Origin: Varanus komodoensis
Lineage: Eukaryota > Chordata > Lepidosauria > Squamata > Varanidae
Reading direction: 5' to 3'
Assembly (NCBI RefSeq): GCF_004798865.1
Contig: NW_025335268.1
Coordinates: forward strand, 117,277,503-117,341,502
Length of the DNA stretch: 64,000 bases
The position numbers and the translations under genes were made by a program. The notes under the pieces are model-generated. The model saw only the letters and a list, made by a program, of their open reading frames with translations, was not told where the DNA came from and did not search any database. Of this stretch, positions 1 to 29,700 are shown piece after piece (positions within the stretch are counted from its first letter, which is position 1; each line of letters opens with the position of its first letter).

Positions 1-288
1 CCTGACAAATATCAAGAGAAGTGCCTGTGGGCACTGGTGCACACTGGTGCACACAGACACTGTGTTGGAGACCTCAGTATAGCGTAGTGATGGTATTTTT
101 AGCTATACATGAGTGAACTGGCCTTAAAATTCACTTATACATAGGTTAAAAACACAATAAAATTGTACAGAGAGATCATCTAGCCAGAAAATAAAATAAC
201 TAGGTACAGTGGAGAAAATAAGGTGCAGTGGGAAGCTTGGTTTCCATGGCTTGTACCAAGGAGAGGCTGGTCTCTGGCTGACACTCAC
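1..288 (-). other. HECTD3 intron after exon 14 (partial)
   Basis: No coding similarity was recognised. There is a short GGTGCACACT duplication near 35-57. Confidence 0.6.
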
Positions 289-17462
<17,174 letters not shown>

Positions 17463-17889
17463 CGTGTCAGTCCAGCGGCGCCCGCCGAGCAGCTGGCCAA
17501 GGAGGACGGAGGGGCGACCGCCAAGGGGGAGCGCCGCGCTCCACCACTTGCCTGCTCCCCTGTCCTCCCCTCCCCTGCTCCTGTAACCGGCGCGACAGAC
17601 CCCACAGCGCCGCGGCCGCCAAGAAGAGGAGCGGCAACTGAGGCTGCTTCCTGCTAGCGCCCTTCCTCAGCCCTCCTTCTTAGTCCTACGTACGGTACCG
17701 TAATGTAGCTTCTATCGGCGGTCGAGTAAATGAACGAGCCTAGCAAGCGGGAAATAAATGAGAACGTTGAGATGCGGCCGCATGGGAAATGGCTTGGCGA
17801 ACTCGGGCTCCTCCTGCGATCTAGGCCTAAAGACCACAAAGGAAAGTCGCTTCGCAGCATTGCAGCTCAATTCTTCGGAAACTTCGTTG

Positions 17890-18045
17890 GTGGGAATAGC
17901 TGTAGTTTACAGTGGCCTAACCCACTTCACAGGGTTGTTGTAAAATGGAGTGGAGGAGGACTATGTAAGTCCTCTTGGGTTGCTCAAAAGAGGAGGAAAG
18001 GCAGGATATAAATGCAATGTAATAATAACAACAATAACAATATAT
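17890..18045 (+). mobile_element. MIR/L2-like 3' fragment
   Basis: CCTAACCCACTTCACAGGGT then TGTTGTAAAATGGAGTG and a tail GGCAGGATATAAATGCAATG with an AATAATAACAACAATAA run. This is the 3' half of a MIR-like SINE or L2 tail. It lies in the HECTD3-UROD gap. Confidence 0.7.
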
Positions 18046-18404
18046 TAAAGGCGGCCCAGCTCTGCCATTATGCAGGCTGATGCATCCACATTCGGCAGCA
18101 TAGTGGGAAGAGCAGCAAATTGCAAAGTCCCCTGGCTGCCTCCAGGCCACTTCCAATAGGTGTTCTGGAGAGCTCTGCCAAGCCTCAGCAAGAGAGCAAC
18201 TCTTTAAAGCAGCCTTCCTGTGGCTGCTGCCTGCCTGCCTACTTATGCTTGACCAGCTGCTGGCCAGTTTTCTCACAATTGCTTGACCAACGAGCCCCCT
18301 GCTCACTTGTCCCTGCCCAGCTGTGGGGGGGGCCCACAAGTTGCTGGGCTCACCTGAGATGGCAAAATAGGTTGGGCTGGACCTATCAGCAATGGAAAGA
18401 GCTG
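18046..18404. other. Intergenic, nothing recognised
   Basis: GC-moderate unique-looking sequence between HECTD3 and UROD with no coding signal. Confidence 0.4.
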
Positions 18405-18720
18405 CCTGCAGAATTTTTATTTATTTAGAATATTTTTGGATTACCTTTCTACTCAGCTCTCAAGATGATATGCAATAAAAAGAATACACAAATCTGCAAA
18501 GAACTGACACATTCTAAACCCTGGTGATTAATGATAACAAAGGAGAACATCAGCCTTGACTGTTAAAAGTTTGGCAGTGCAGTATCAGCTTTTCTAGCTT
18601 TCTAAAAGGACACCAAGGAGGAGTCTCGCCTGGAAAAGCTGTTCCGGAAGATGGATGTTGCTACATAAAAGACCCTGTTAATAGAGTGTTAAGCAACTCA
18701 GTGCCTTCTGGGACACAGAA
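18405..18720 (-). mobile_element. L2-type LINE 3' fragment, antisense (probable)
   Basis: Starts with TTTTTATTTATTTAGAATAT, then a TACCTTTCTACTCAGCTCTC stretch and GGAGGAGTCTCGCCTGGAAA. This resembles the antisense 3' region of reptile L2 copies. Diverged. Confidence 0.5.
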
Positions 18721-19990
18721 GAATGCCCACCAGCCCGAGCTTGCTAGCAGGTGGGCACACAACAGGGCTTCAGGTGAGAAGCACCAAGTCCAGGCAGCCT
18801 CATAAGACTCAAGTGCAAAAGTAACTTGATCAGCCTTGGGTACAATTCACTGTGCGGAGCTCAAGCAGCAAAATGACTTGACTGGTGTGATGGTAGTGAT
18901 TTTCATTTCTGTTCTGCTTATACTAGAAAGGAATTTGACCCATTGCTGAATGTGACTAGAGCATTCTAAATTAAGCATAAATTTATGTGGAGCGTTTGGG
19001 GCCTCTTACTAGTTCAAGGTTGATAAATAAGTGATGACTTTCTGTTCTTAAGAGATAAGAGCTATCCTCTGTCTTGAGCTGATAAAAACTCTAGCCTCCC
19101 CCTGCATGGATGCTTTGTGTTCTCTGGTTGCAGATAAAATGGCCTGAACCACAGCATCACTAGGGATCCTCTAGATCAAAACAAGAGACGTTACCAAAGA
19201 CAATTTTGTCTGTTCCTGTTTCCTTTCTAGAGAATTCATGGCTCAGGAGTAATAACATATGTGGCAAATTCAATTCTCTCAAAGTTTATGTATCCAAAAT
19301 GCCACTGTGCATGCAAAAAGGGAGATATCTGCTGGCTTGTGAGAACTTGGATTTTTGCAGTAATAGAACACACAAAGAAAACAGAACCATAAGAAAGGTA
19401 ATCCCCAAACTGCTGTAAACTGGTGTCTTACAGAGCAAATCCAGTGCCTTCTTTACCCCAAAAGCTGCACAATGGAATGACTTGCATGTACCACTACATC
19501 TGAATTCAGAGTTTCTGATGGCAAAATAAGGATTCCAAAACCTACAGCTGAGAAAGAAGTTTATTAGGACATGCCAAACATGGACAGTACTATGGGGAAG
19601 CTTTGGAGATCTTTTCATCAAGCAAACTGTTTTTAAAAAGTCAAGAGGAAGAGATGGTGTGTGCATGGCCAGAGCCCTACAATGAACTGGAGGAAGAGTC
19701 ACCAGTTAGGCAACCCAGGTGCCTTGCTAATGTTTTGGGATTACATTTCTACTAGCCCCAACTAGTACAGGCCCACAACAGTCAGGGGTTATGGGAGATG
19801 TAGTTCAAAATTCTAAGTGCCATGCAAGTTTCAGATTTAAAATGGACATGCAATGCCAATCCCCCATTTCTGAAAATAAAAATCAATGCACACTGGTCAG
19901 TCTTAATAACATTATTGCATGACCATGGAATTGGAATTTATTTATTCAATGTTTTTATATACTGTTCTTCAGCAGCCACTAATAGGCAAG
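18721..19990. other. Intergenic between HECTD3 and UROD
   Basis: A fragment of the short inverted repeat family (GGGGTTATGGGAGATGTAGT) lies at 19745-19815. Otherwise nothing was recognised. Confidence 0.45.
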
Positions 19991-19994
19991 CACG

Positions 19995-20150
19995 TGAGTC
20001 CTGGATCAAATCAAGCCACAGCTTTCCTTAGAAGCAAAAATAACAAAACTGAGGCTGTTATTCTTTGGACACATCATGAGAATGCAACACTCTGGAGAAG
20101 ACAATCATGCTAGGGAAAGTCAGAGACAGAAGAAGAGGGAGACCTTTTTT
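19995..20150 (+). mobile_element. RTE-clade LINE 3' coding fragment
   Basis: ACTGAGGCTGTTATTCTTTG and GACACATCATGAGAATGCAA then GAAGACAATCATGCTAGG encode the LRLLFFGHIMRM and LGK-type block at the 3' end of RTE reverse transcriptases. It ends just before the UROD CpG-rich promoter. Confidence 0.7.
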
Positions 20151-20760
20151 TTAGGTCGGCTACGGCGTGCATTACGGTAACAGCATCTCGCGCCTTTCAC
20201 GCAAAGAGGAAGCTATGGGTGTGCCCTTGAAGAGGCCAATCGAGGCAGCTGGAGAAAGAACCCGGAAGTCAAGAGAGGAGGAGGAGGAAAGTGGGCGTGC
20301 TTTTCTTTCGCTCCTTGGCCGGGGCGGAGGAATTGTAGTAGCTGGAGGTGAATAGAAAGCATGGAGAAGAACGGGCCAGCGCTGTGAGTAGCAGCAGCAG
20401 TGCAGGCGGAACCCGAGCTTGCAGGGCAGCGATGAGGGCGTGGGGAAACAGCCGCACAGAGCAGAGGCTCCGGGCTAATCGGTTTATGAGGCGGGAGGGA
20501 CAAGAGTCGAGGAGGGGGAGGAAGAAGTAGCTCCGCGGTGACCTCGGGTTACTCTGAGTAAAGGCACTGAAGGACGGTGCCTGCCGCTTGCTTGCTTTCT
20601 TCCTAGCAGGACTTGCGTGTCTCCGGTACTTGGCGGCGCGGAAAGCCTTCGCTGACACTTCGGTGCAGTTCTGCGCGTAGACGGACATGTTGACTTTACG
20701 GGAAAAGTGGCAACCCTGATTGTTCGATCCCATGTTTTGGTACTCGGCACGAGCCTCGGG
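20150..20760 (+). promoter_or_regulatory. UROD: UROD promoter and CpG-rich 5' region
   Basis: Within about 130 bp upstream of the start codon lie a CCAAT box (20236-20240), an ETS/GABP-type CCGGAAGT (20262-20269), a GTGGGCGTG KLF/Sp1-type site (20291-20299) and a GGGGCGGAGG GC box (20321-20330). There is no TATA box. CG-dense sequence continues through exon 1 into intron 1. This fits a ubiquitous TATA-less promoter. The site calls are by motif only. Confidence 0.65.
20361..20383 (+). CDS. UROD: UROD coding exon 1
   Basis: Seven codons plus two bases (MEKNGPA and a split Leu), ending at a GTGAGT donor. This exon is too short to be found by frame length; it is placed by the start context, donor and phase, and by the human MEANGLG parallel. 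Confidence 0.9.
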
Positions 20761-23700
20761 GCGTAAGCAGGAGCTGCTCGAAGCTGAGTTGCCAGTCTTA
20801 TGCTGTGGTGAAGGGGAGTTATTCTCTTCCTATTTTATACTGACCTGCTTTTCCACTGTCTTGATCTTGCATGTTAACATGCAAAGACATGTAGCAGTTT
20901 CACTGTGCTGGAAGAAAATGGGAGAGGAGCTCAGGCTAACTCTTCTAACTTTCCCCTCTCCTTCTATGGCGGTGTTAGGTGGGTGTTGTAACCAGACGTG
21001 GACGATACAGTAGCGGCTCTTCACAGCAATTTGTGTTGAGCTGAGACCCGCTGTCAGATGTGATCCCAGTCATGAAACATGTGGGTGATGCATGTGTGGT
21101 ACATTCCGTTATTCCCAGTGTTGAAAGCTCCCAGAACAACTAGCAGGGTGGAAACCCAAATAAATCAGTTGGCTATATTTGTGTGAACTCAATACAGGGA
21201 GGATGCTGCTGAAGTTCCTTATGCAGTCATCTCAACATATAAAGTCAGTTGTGCAGAGGTATTCTATTTATTTATTTGGAATTTTTATTTGTAATTTTTG
21301 TATGCCGTCCCATTCGCATAAGCTCGGGATGGCTTCCAACATATAAATAAATATCTTTAGAAATACATATATATAAAATCTGGAGACATCCTGGCTTAAT
21401 AATTTAAAACCAATAAATAAAATCAGCACTTATTAAAATAACGTTTAAATAAAAAGGTCTTGGCCTGGCGCCAAAAAACAACAACGGCACCAGGCATCTA
21501 ATATCCCTTCTATTCTAATATCCCCTCAAATTGTTGTCACATGATACCCAATATTGACCAGAAACTGAAATTGCAATGGTGCTTCATTTGGTTGAAACTT
21601 GAAGATGCAAAATTCAAGTGCTTTCTGACTATTTTGGAGGTAAAGGCTGCATAGGGTTACTTTCTTCTGGATTCTAGAACCTTTAGGGTACAATGCTATG
21701 TCTGTTTAAACAGGAAAAAGTCCTGCCTGGGGCATACTGGAAGTTGTAAGTCTTTTTTCTAAACTTGCATAAGATTACATACTTAGGTTAGAAACCTGTA
21801 TCCACATATCTGAAAATACCCCCATTGAACCGCATGGAACTTGCTTCAAAGTGAACAGGTATTCCTGGCCTGTTTAGCTTACACCAATACAACTTACCCT
21901 TTTGCTGCACTCAGATTAGTTAAATTCAGGTATGTCGTTATCCATTAGTTGGTTTGCTACCTTTCTGTGTTGCGATTACAATTGCTCTGTATTAGGCTGG
22001 AATTAAAGAATGTAACATTATTCATGTTACTTCATACAGAGTTTTACTGTCCTGTGGCTATTGTATACTGACTAGGGCAGACTATGAGTTTGTACCAGTA
22101 TAATTCTTGTTTCTGCCTGGCGCTGATAATTTAATCAGTGACTGTTCATGGGCTGGGCTGGTGTTTGTGTGGCTTGTTGTTGGTTTGTGGCATCAGATTG
22201 TAAGTCGATAGCTTGTATGAACAAGCAAAATGGACTGTCTTTTTGCAGCAAAAAACATTGCAGCATGGGGAATAGTAAAGGATATTGCCAGGAAATATCT
22301 TGGTTCTTGCAGGTTCTGGTTACAATGTGTAATTATGGATTGGCTGCCACTCTTCTCTTTCTCTTGTCAGAAAGGTGGTATTTGGAGAGAGGGAGAAAGG
22401 ACATGGCAGGCCCATTATACAGAGAAATACAAGACCGGTTATTCCTAAGGCGGGAATCTGACTGTTTGGTAACATGACTACGCAAAGATATGATTTCTAG
22501 ATGGAGTTAAGCCCTGGTATTTTTCATAAATGAAACTAAGTACTTGGTTAAAGCTTGAATTTTTTTATCCATAGGCATATTTATGGTAGAAACTCTTTGA
22601 TGTTGGATGTCCTTGCTTGGCTGTAGGATTTTAGTTCTATGATGAAGAATAGCTCTCATGCTCAGTTCAATCATGCTGACCCCAGGGATAGAGAGCCACC
22701 CCTGTTCCTTGTGCAAAGCCTTTGCTTTTTGTCGATCAGTCCCACAGGATTTCCTGAACTGAAGAATGATACTTTCCTCCGGGCAGCACAAGGAAAAGAG
22801 ACAGAATATACCCCTGTTTGGTGTATGCGGCAGGCAGGAAGGTACCTCCCAGGTAAGTGAGGCAACTGGAACGGCCTGAATGAGGAGCCTGTGGCCCTGC
22901 AAATGTTGTTGGATTTGGAAATTCCCTAAGGGAGTGATCCACCCTGAATCATTTGCTTTCAAAATTAGCCTGGCAGAAATTTCAGTTCTGCCTGAAGAGC
23001 TTTGACAGCTGTTGTCCTGGATTGGGACATTTTCTTCATGAAGTCTCTGTAACATGGTTTGCCTTTTCTGTTGTCTTAGTCCAGTTCCTCTGGAACAGGA
23101 ATGGGCAACCTGCAGATCCCCTTCAATCATTTGTTTAAAAAAATGAAAAAAGGGGCCTCCATAGTGGCTGCAGCACACCAGAAGGGCCAATTAGCTCTAA
23201 AACAAGCTATTTTTATCCCTTTGCTTCTCCACAGCACCTAACACATTTAACACATTAGTTTCCATTCTTGTTTAATTGGCACCTGTGGGGAAAGTGCTTC
23301 AGGTTGTGAGCTAGAGAGCCGCAATGGTCTCCAAATATCCTGAAGCTGCCCCCATCTGTTTCAGTGCCTTTTCAGGGATGTACCCTTCCTGTCTTCACCA
23401 TTTTCTGATCATTTTTGCAGAGTTCCGTGAGAAACGAGCTGCTCAGGATTTCTTTGCTACGTGTCGGTCACCGGAAATGTGTTGTGAACTCACTTTGCAG
23501 GTGTGTGGGCAATGGAGGGGGATTTGTTTGTCTGAATTAGATGTAAGGATTATTGATGTATGTATCCTTTGGTAGAAAGTGCTGGATAGAAGAAGAACGG
23601 GACAAAGAAAGGGGACCCATGCAATCCGCTACATTTCAGGGTTTTGTTTTGTGATGTGTAAAATTTTCGCTGACTACCCAGCAGTAGAGAACACACACTG

Positions 23701-26700
23701 CAGTTGTGTGAGTCTGCGATTTGAATTGTCTGTTAAGTTGTCATGTGGGAAAAGTCAAACATGTGACCTCGGATGACAAGGCTAAACGTAAACATCTGCA
23801 AAAAAAAGAGTGTATGGCAGGGGTGAAGCCTATTCATTGGAGGCCTGAAATGACAAACTGCCACCTCAGATTTGCTACTGCAAGGTCTGTCTGTCCTGTG
23901 GTATGCAGCATTAGAGGACTCAGATTTGCAGGTGACTACAGACAATTGTGACATTGTATATAAATACAATGCATAAATATTGGGGGAGGACAGGTTCTGC
24001 AGAGTGCAAAAGGCCATGTAGGTTTAACATGCTTATAAAATCAAAGGTGCAATTTAATGAATGTTGAGGCAAAAAAGCCCTACAAGTCCCAGCCTTCCTC
24101 AGGAGTTATACGGCAGCATCACCCCTTGGCAGCTTACCCCAAGGGAATGCAGGCCTCACCAAGAAAACACCTTCCACAGCCCTGCTTTCAGCCTATGCAT
24201 GACAGAAGGAGACAACGACTCTCAGCTGGGGAATGCTGGAGGTTGTTTTGATGGGAGGTGGGGATGTCTTACAAGATGTTGCTATGAATCAATGAAGACA
24301 AACGTCAGTCCACATGTTTAGAGAAGGTCCATCAGGTGGGGTTTTTTGCCACACAGATGTACAAACATTCAGCTAAAATGGTGCAAACAAACCAGATGGT
24401 TAAAAAACAGATGATAGATCACCAGAATGGAGGAGCATTGTGGTCAGCAAGGAGGTCAAGTGCCAGCATATACATACATCCAGCTTCACTGGTGTCCATG
24501 CAGGGCCTGTAATTGTAATTTTCCCCCCCTTTATTAATGTATGTAACTGGGAACTCTAGTTTTGGATTCTCTTTGAATGGGTCATTGACATTTCCATTGT
24601 GGGTAGCATGTTATGTAATCTTCATTTATTTGCACAGCTGAAAGGTGAGCGTGGTGTCTTAAGGGCACATCGTGTGCTCCAGTTACACTCTTAAAAAAAT
24701 CAGACTCACAGGTTTTCTACACTAGAGAGCTAGTGTGGTTGTTTCTTTGTAATATTTCTTCTGTTCCACTTAGTTTAATTATGTGTGTGCAGATTGGCTG
24801 CCCTCCCTTCATCTCTGCTTTTGCTCACCACCTTAATTTTTGCCCTTATACACACCATTTTTCTGAGTATTTCCTTTCAGACTGTGTGTGGAGCTGGGGG
24901 TGTTGAGCCAGGTGACAAACTGTGCAATCCCTGAGCCCAGTTACTTTCATCCATCCATTTAGGCTTCATTCTGAGGGGAAGCAGGTGGCAAGTTCAAGAT
25001 CCATTTAGGCACTCATTGTACTAACAAACATCCCACTTTAGAATTATAGGAAGTTATACTTGAGGCTTGGTTGACTTTGGCAATTTTGCTAATGAGAGAT
25101 ATGCCTCCCCAAGGTCATTAGCACTGGGCTGTGAGAAAGTAGACCCACATGCAAGGCAAGTCTGTACCCCTGTTGCTGAAAGGCCAGGCTGGCAAAGTGC
25201 AGTGAGTGGGTTATGCAGTTGGTTTCATGGTGTCTCTGCCTGCAGCTCATGTTGTCTCTTGTTCTCTTGGAAAATGAGATGGGAGATGCTGAGCACGGGT
25301 GCAGTGGCTCAGCAGAAATCCTTCCTCCATCCCCCTTTCTTAGATTTTGGATTTTGTTTTCAACTCCTTGCCCCATCATTACAAAACTAATTTCTGCCCT
25401 GCTTTCTCACATATATGCACCTTCTAGCTAATTTAGGGTGCAACTCATATTCTGTATTTTTTGTTATCTGTGCTTTAGCCTCTGCGACGGTTTCCTCTGG
25501 ATGCCGCCATCATCTTCTCTGACATTTTGGTGGTGCCTCAGGTAAGGGTATATCTTTTAGAATTGAAGGGCATATCTTTTAGAATTCCTTCTGGAAATAA
25601 ACTCTTTTATATACTATGCTTATTCCATATTACATTGCGCTCTCTTCCCAGGCTCTAGGCATGGAGGTAGTGATGGTGCCTGGCAAAGGACCAACCTTCC
25701 CTGAGCCACTGAAGGAGGTAGAGGACCTGCTGAAACTCCGACAGAAGGTAGATGTGGCAGCAGAACTGAGCTATGTCTTCCAGGCCATCACATTGACACG
25801 GCACAAACTGGAGGGGAAGGTGCCTCTGATTGGCTTCTCCGGTGCTCCAGTGAGTATGATTCTTCGGAAATGAACCTCTCCCAGAGCAGACCTATATGAA
25901 GGTTCAGAGAGTGCTGATGGCAGTAGGGGACATGCTGGCCACTTTTGTTGCTGACTTCAGGCCAAGTAGATTCTGAATCTGATGAGCTTGTAACTGCAGC
26001 AGTTGGCCAATTGGGGTGGAAAAAGTGTCAGAGGAACATGCCACTGATAGACGGGCATCTGCTAGTAAGACCATTGCCCTGTCTGGCTTATCATCTGTTG
26101 AATCCCCAAGATGATCTTTGTTCAACTGGTGAGCAGCTGCCTGGCCTTGTCTTGTAGCAGGTGCCTCCGGTACTTCCCCATCAGTGTTCAATGCAGTCCA
26201 TGGAAGCTAGTGTGCCAATTGTGTGCTAGTGTGCCAAGCTAGTGTGCCCTTGCTTAAATTTTGTAAGTTGGGTTAAAGTTCAGAATTCTCATATATTTGC
26301 TAAAAGCAGGCAGTGACAAGGAGCATGACCAATAAAATATGAGCCATTTGCTGCTTTTGTGGGAGGGTGTGTGCAACCGGATTAGAGGAAATAGATTAAG
26401 GCCAGTGTGGCTACTGGTTTATAGGGATCAAGTGGGGTTAAAAAGCCTGGTTCCATACTCTCCACATAATTTGTTCTGGGTCGAGCTCTGTTGCTCTTGT
26501 AAGAACTGTTTATAGAGGCTGGCTTGAGCAAGGTGGGGCACTGGAACAATGGCTTTCTATTCAGGCCTATCGTAACATTCCGCTTATGCTTGCAGTGGAC
26601 ACTGATGTCCTATATGATCGAAGGTGGAGGCTCCAATACAATGGCCAAAGCCAAGGCCTGGCTTTACCGGAATCCTGAGGCCAGTCATCGTCTATTAACC

Positions 26701-29700
26701 TTGCTGACTGATGTGATTGTAGATTACCTGGTGGGGCAAGTGGCTGCAGGTGCTCAGGTGAGTAGGTAGAATAAAGTGGCATCATCCTGCTGGAAAAGAG
26801 CTGAGGGTTCTGAGCTGCATCCTCCTACAAGCCTGTAGGTATGATTGTGATTGAGCAGGTCTGGCCCTCATGTTTCAAGGTGCATCTGAGATAGCCCTTA
26901 CCTTGCTGTTGCTACAACCTTGAAGAAACTAAAACAAGTGTGATATTGAAAATGACATCTTCAGGGTGAGGTAAAGGGTACACATCTTAATTCCACATGA
27001 CAGGAAACTTATTCTCCCCCCCAACATCTCAACAGCCCCCTTTTCAGTTTGCGTTTCTTTATTACTTTTATACCTTGACTTTTTTTCCCCTCTTGCAAGG
27101 AATCCAAGGTGGCTTAGTGGCCCTCCTGCATTTTCTTATCACAGTAACTCTGTGAAGTCAGTTAGGCTGGTCCAGAGTCATCCCATGGCCCAATGGGAAC
27201 TGGAACTCAGAGTTCCCAAGTTCCAGGCCCATACTCTGACCATTGGACATATATCAGAGGCATGGAGTAGGGAGCCAATTGGGAGGGTGTGGAACCAGCC
27301 AGCACAGTTTCCATGCATTTAGCATAAAGGTGAGAATGGACTATATTAGCCTTGCTAATGTTAATGTTAAATATTCAGGAATGGAGTCTGCTTATACAAT
27401 CCACTATCCTGTTCCCCTGTACACAAGCACACATCTTCACTTGCAGATCGTTTCCCTGGCTTGTGACAGGCAAGTCCCAGGATGAAACCTCTGGGTGACA
27501 ACAAGAATCAGGGGTACCAACTATCATTCTAATCTTATTAATACTTACTTCTGAGTATTACTCAGTAGTAAACCATACTCCGGGTGTCTTTTCAGTGAGA
27601 TTTCTTTCCAGAGAAGTATGCGTAGGATGGCAGCCCAAGCAGTTTACATGCAACTTTGTTCTAGTTGAAGAATTCTAGATGGTCTTCAGGATTGTTTACT
27701 TGTCCTGCACCAGGAGAGGTGGACTGAATGGAACACAAGGTTCAATGGGCAAGGGTAGTAGAGGGACCCTGTTGGGGAAAGGAAGGAGAGAGATGCTACC
27801 CTGGAAGTGATGTCAATGCCCTGGTTGTTTCTTTCTCTGGACAGGCGTTGCAGCTTTTTGAGTCCCATGCAGGACACCTGGGACCAGAGCAGTTCTCAGA
27901 GTTTGCCCTCCCGTTCATCCGGTCCATTGCCAAGCGTGTGAAAAGTAAGCTGCAGGAAGATGCTCTACCTGCAGTGCCCATGGTAAGAGATGGGGCTGTT
28001 CTGTCCATTTTCTCTTCGCCTCAGTCACTCTTTTGAGTCGCCCAGTCCAGAAGACCAGCTGTGTTCTGTTCACCTTCACCACAAAAATCACATCGTACTG
28101 GCTTAAAGGGCTGCCAGAATTTTACATTGTAAAACTAATTTGATTTTTTTAAAAGGGGGCTGCTGGAGTCCACCCCATGCTGTTCTCAATGTTGAGAACA
28201 GCACTGACAGCTATTGGATGACACCTTCCAGAAGAAATATATACAGGGCAGGGGGAATATAAGGTGAGCAGAAAAGCAGCCCTGCTGGATGAGAGCAAAG
28301 GCTTATTTAGTCCAGTTTTCTGTCCCAACTATGGCAAACCAGAAAAAGCAGGAGGGTGCTCAAGTGCAATGAGCACCCTCCTGCTTTTCTGACTACATTG
28401 GCATTCAGCTTCTGATGCTGAAGTTAATATAAAGCCATAATGTAGCCACTGACGGTGCTTGGAGTTGTATGTATGAACATCTCTAGTGTCCATAATCCTT
28501 TAAGCAGAAGAAGAGAAGGTGGTGATGGTAGTAGTACCCTTCTATTCATAATTTTCCTTCTGTAAGAATTGAACTGGAAACTACAACCCCCATGTCCTAC
28601 TGAATAGATAGCTCTTCCATTGATTGGCTAAGTCCTGGTGCAGCCTTCAGATTCCCTCCAGATCTGCAGGTTCCCTCCAGATGTTTTGGACAACAATTCC
28701 CATCATTCCTGATTATTGACCTTTCTGCTGGGGATATGTTGTAGTCTAAAACCTCTGGAAGCCCTCAGCTTGAGAAGTATCCTAACTGATTTCATGCTTT
28801 GTGTCTGTCTATTCTGCATCGAGCTATATACTGGAAGTGGTTCTCTTAACTCACCCAGTCATAACTTGGCTAAATAATCCACTGTCTTCTGCCTGGCAAA
28901 GCAATATAACTCAACAGTAAGACCACATGCTTTGCATGAAGAGTCTCAGGCTGCCCTGACATCTCCAGCTTGGAAGGTCATGGAGTGGGTGATGTGGGGA
29001 AAGATGGCCTTGAGAGCTAGTGCCAGCTTGAGCTAGCTGGGCAATTGTTCTGTCCTGAGATAACTCAAGCAACTGAAGAATTGGCTGGAAGTAGAGGAAT
29101 CTTGAAGACGAAACTCATGGACGGTGCACTAAAATCATTGTTGCTTACAGAACATCCATGCCTCAAAATGACCTGCATTCTAAGCCAGTTCTCCAGTCTG
29201 GAAATACATGTTGGTCTTTCTACTACCTGTCCCCATTCCCTACTTCCTACCTTCCTTTTGATCCTTCTTTCGGCTTAGGGGATCTACTTGAATGCACAAT
29301 CAGCAAGGCCTCTGCTTGCTTTCTCCCATTCTCATTTGCTTGCTTACTCAATCACTTGCACACATAAACACACACCTCCCTACCTGTTTTATAAAGAAAC
29401 ACTTTGTATGCCTGGGTTGGCCTCCAGAACTTCCCAGTGACAAAGTGAAAGCTCGTTGGAGAGGACTGAGCAATGCTGGCCCTGAGCCTAGAACCAGTGA
29501 AATCAGTATCTTGCTCATTTGTCCTATTTGTTTTTTCATCTCCTCACTTCATCCTCTCCTAGATTGTCTTTGCCAAAGATGCACACTATGCACTGGAGGA
29601 CTTGGCACAATCTGGGTATGAAGTAGTTGGCCTGGACTGGACCATTCGCCCACAGGAAGCTCGGTAAGAAACTGGGCATCCTGCCTTGGGGACTTTAGAA

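Noticed and set aside
20269-20733. 154-codon minus-strand open frame upstream of and within UROD exon 1
   Set aside because: CpG-rich stretch with few stops; biased Ala/Ser/Arg composition and no recognisable domain.
22507-23190. 227-codon minus-strand open frame
   Set aside because: It is antisense to UROD exon 2 and its introns; a shadow of conserved coding sequence plus chance.
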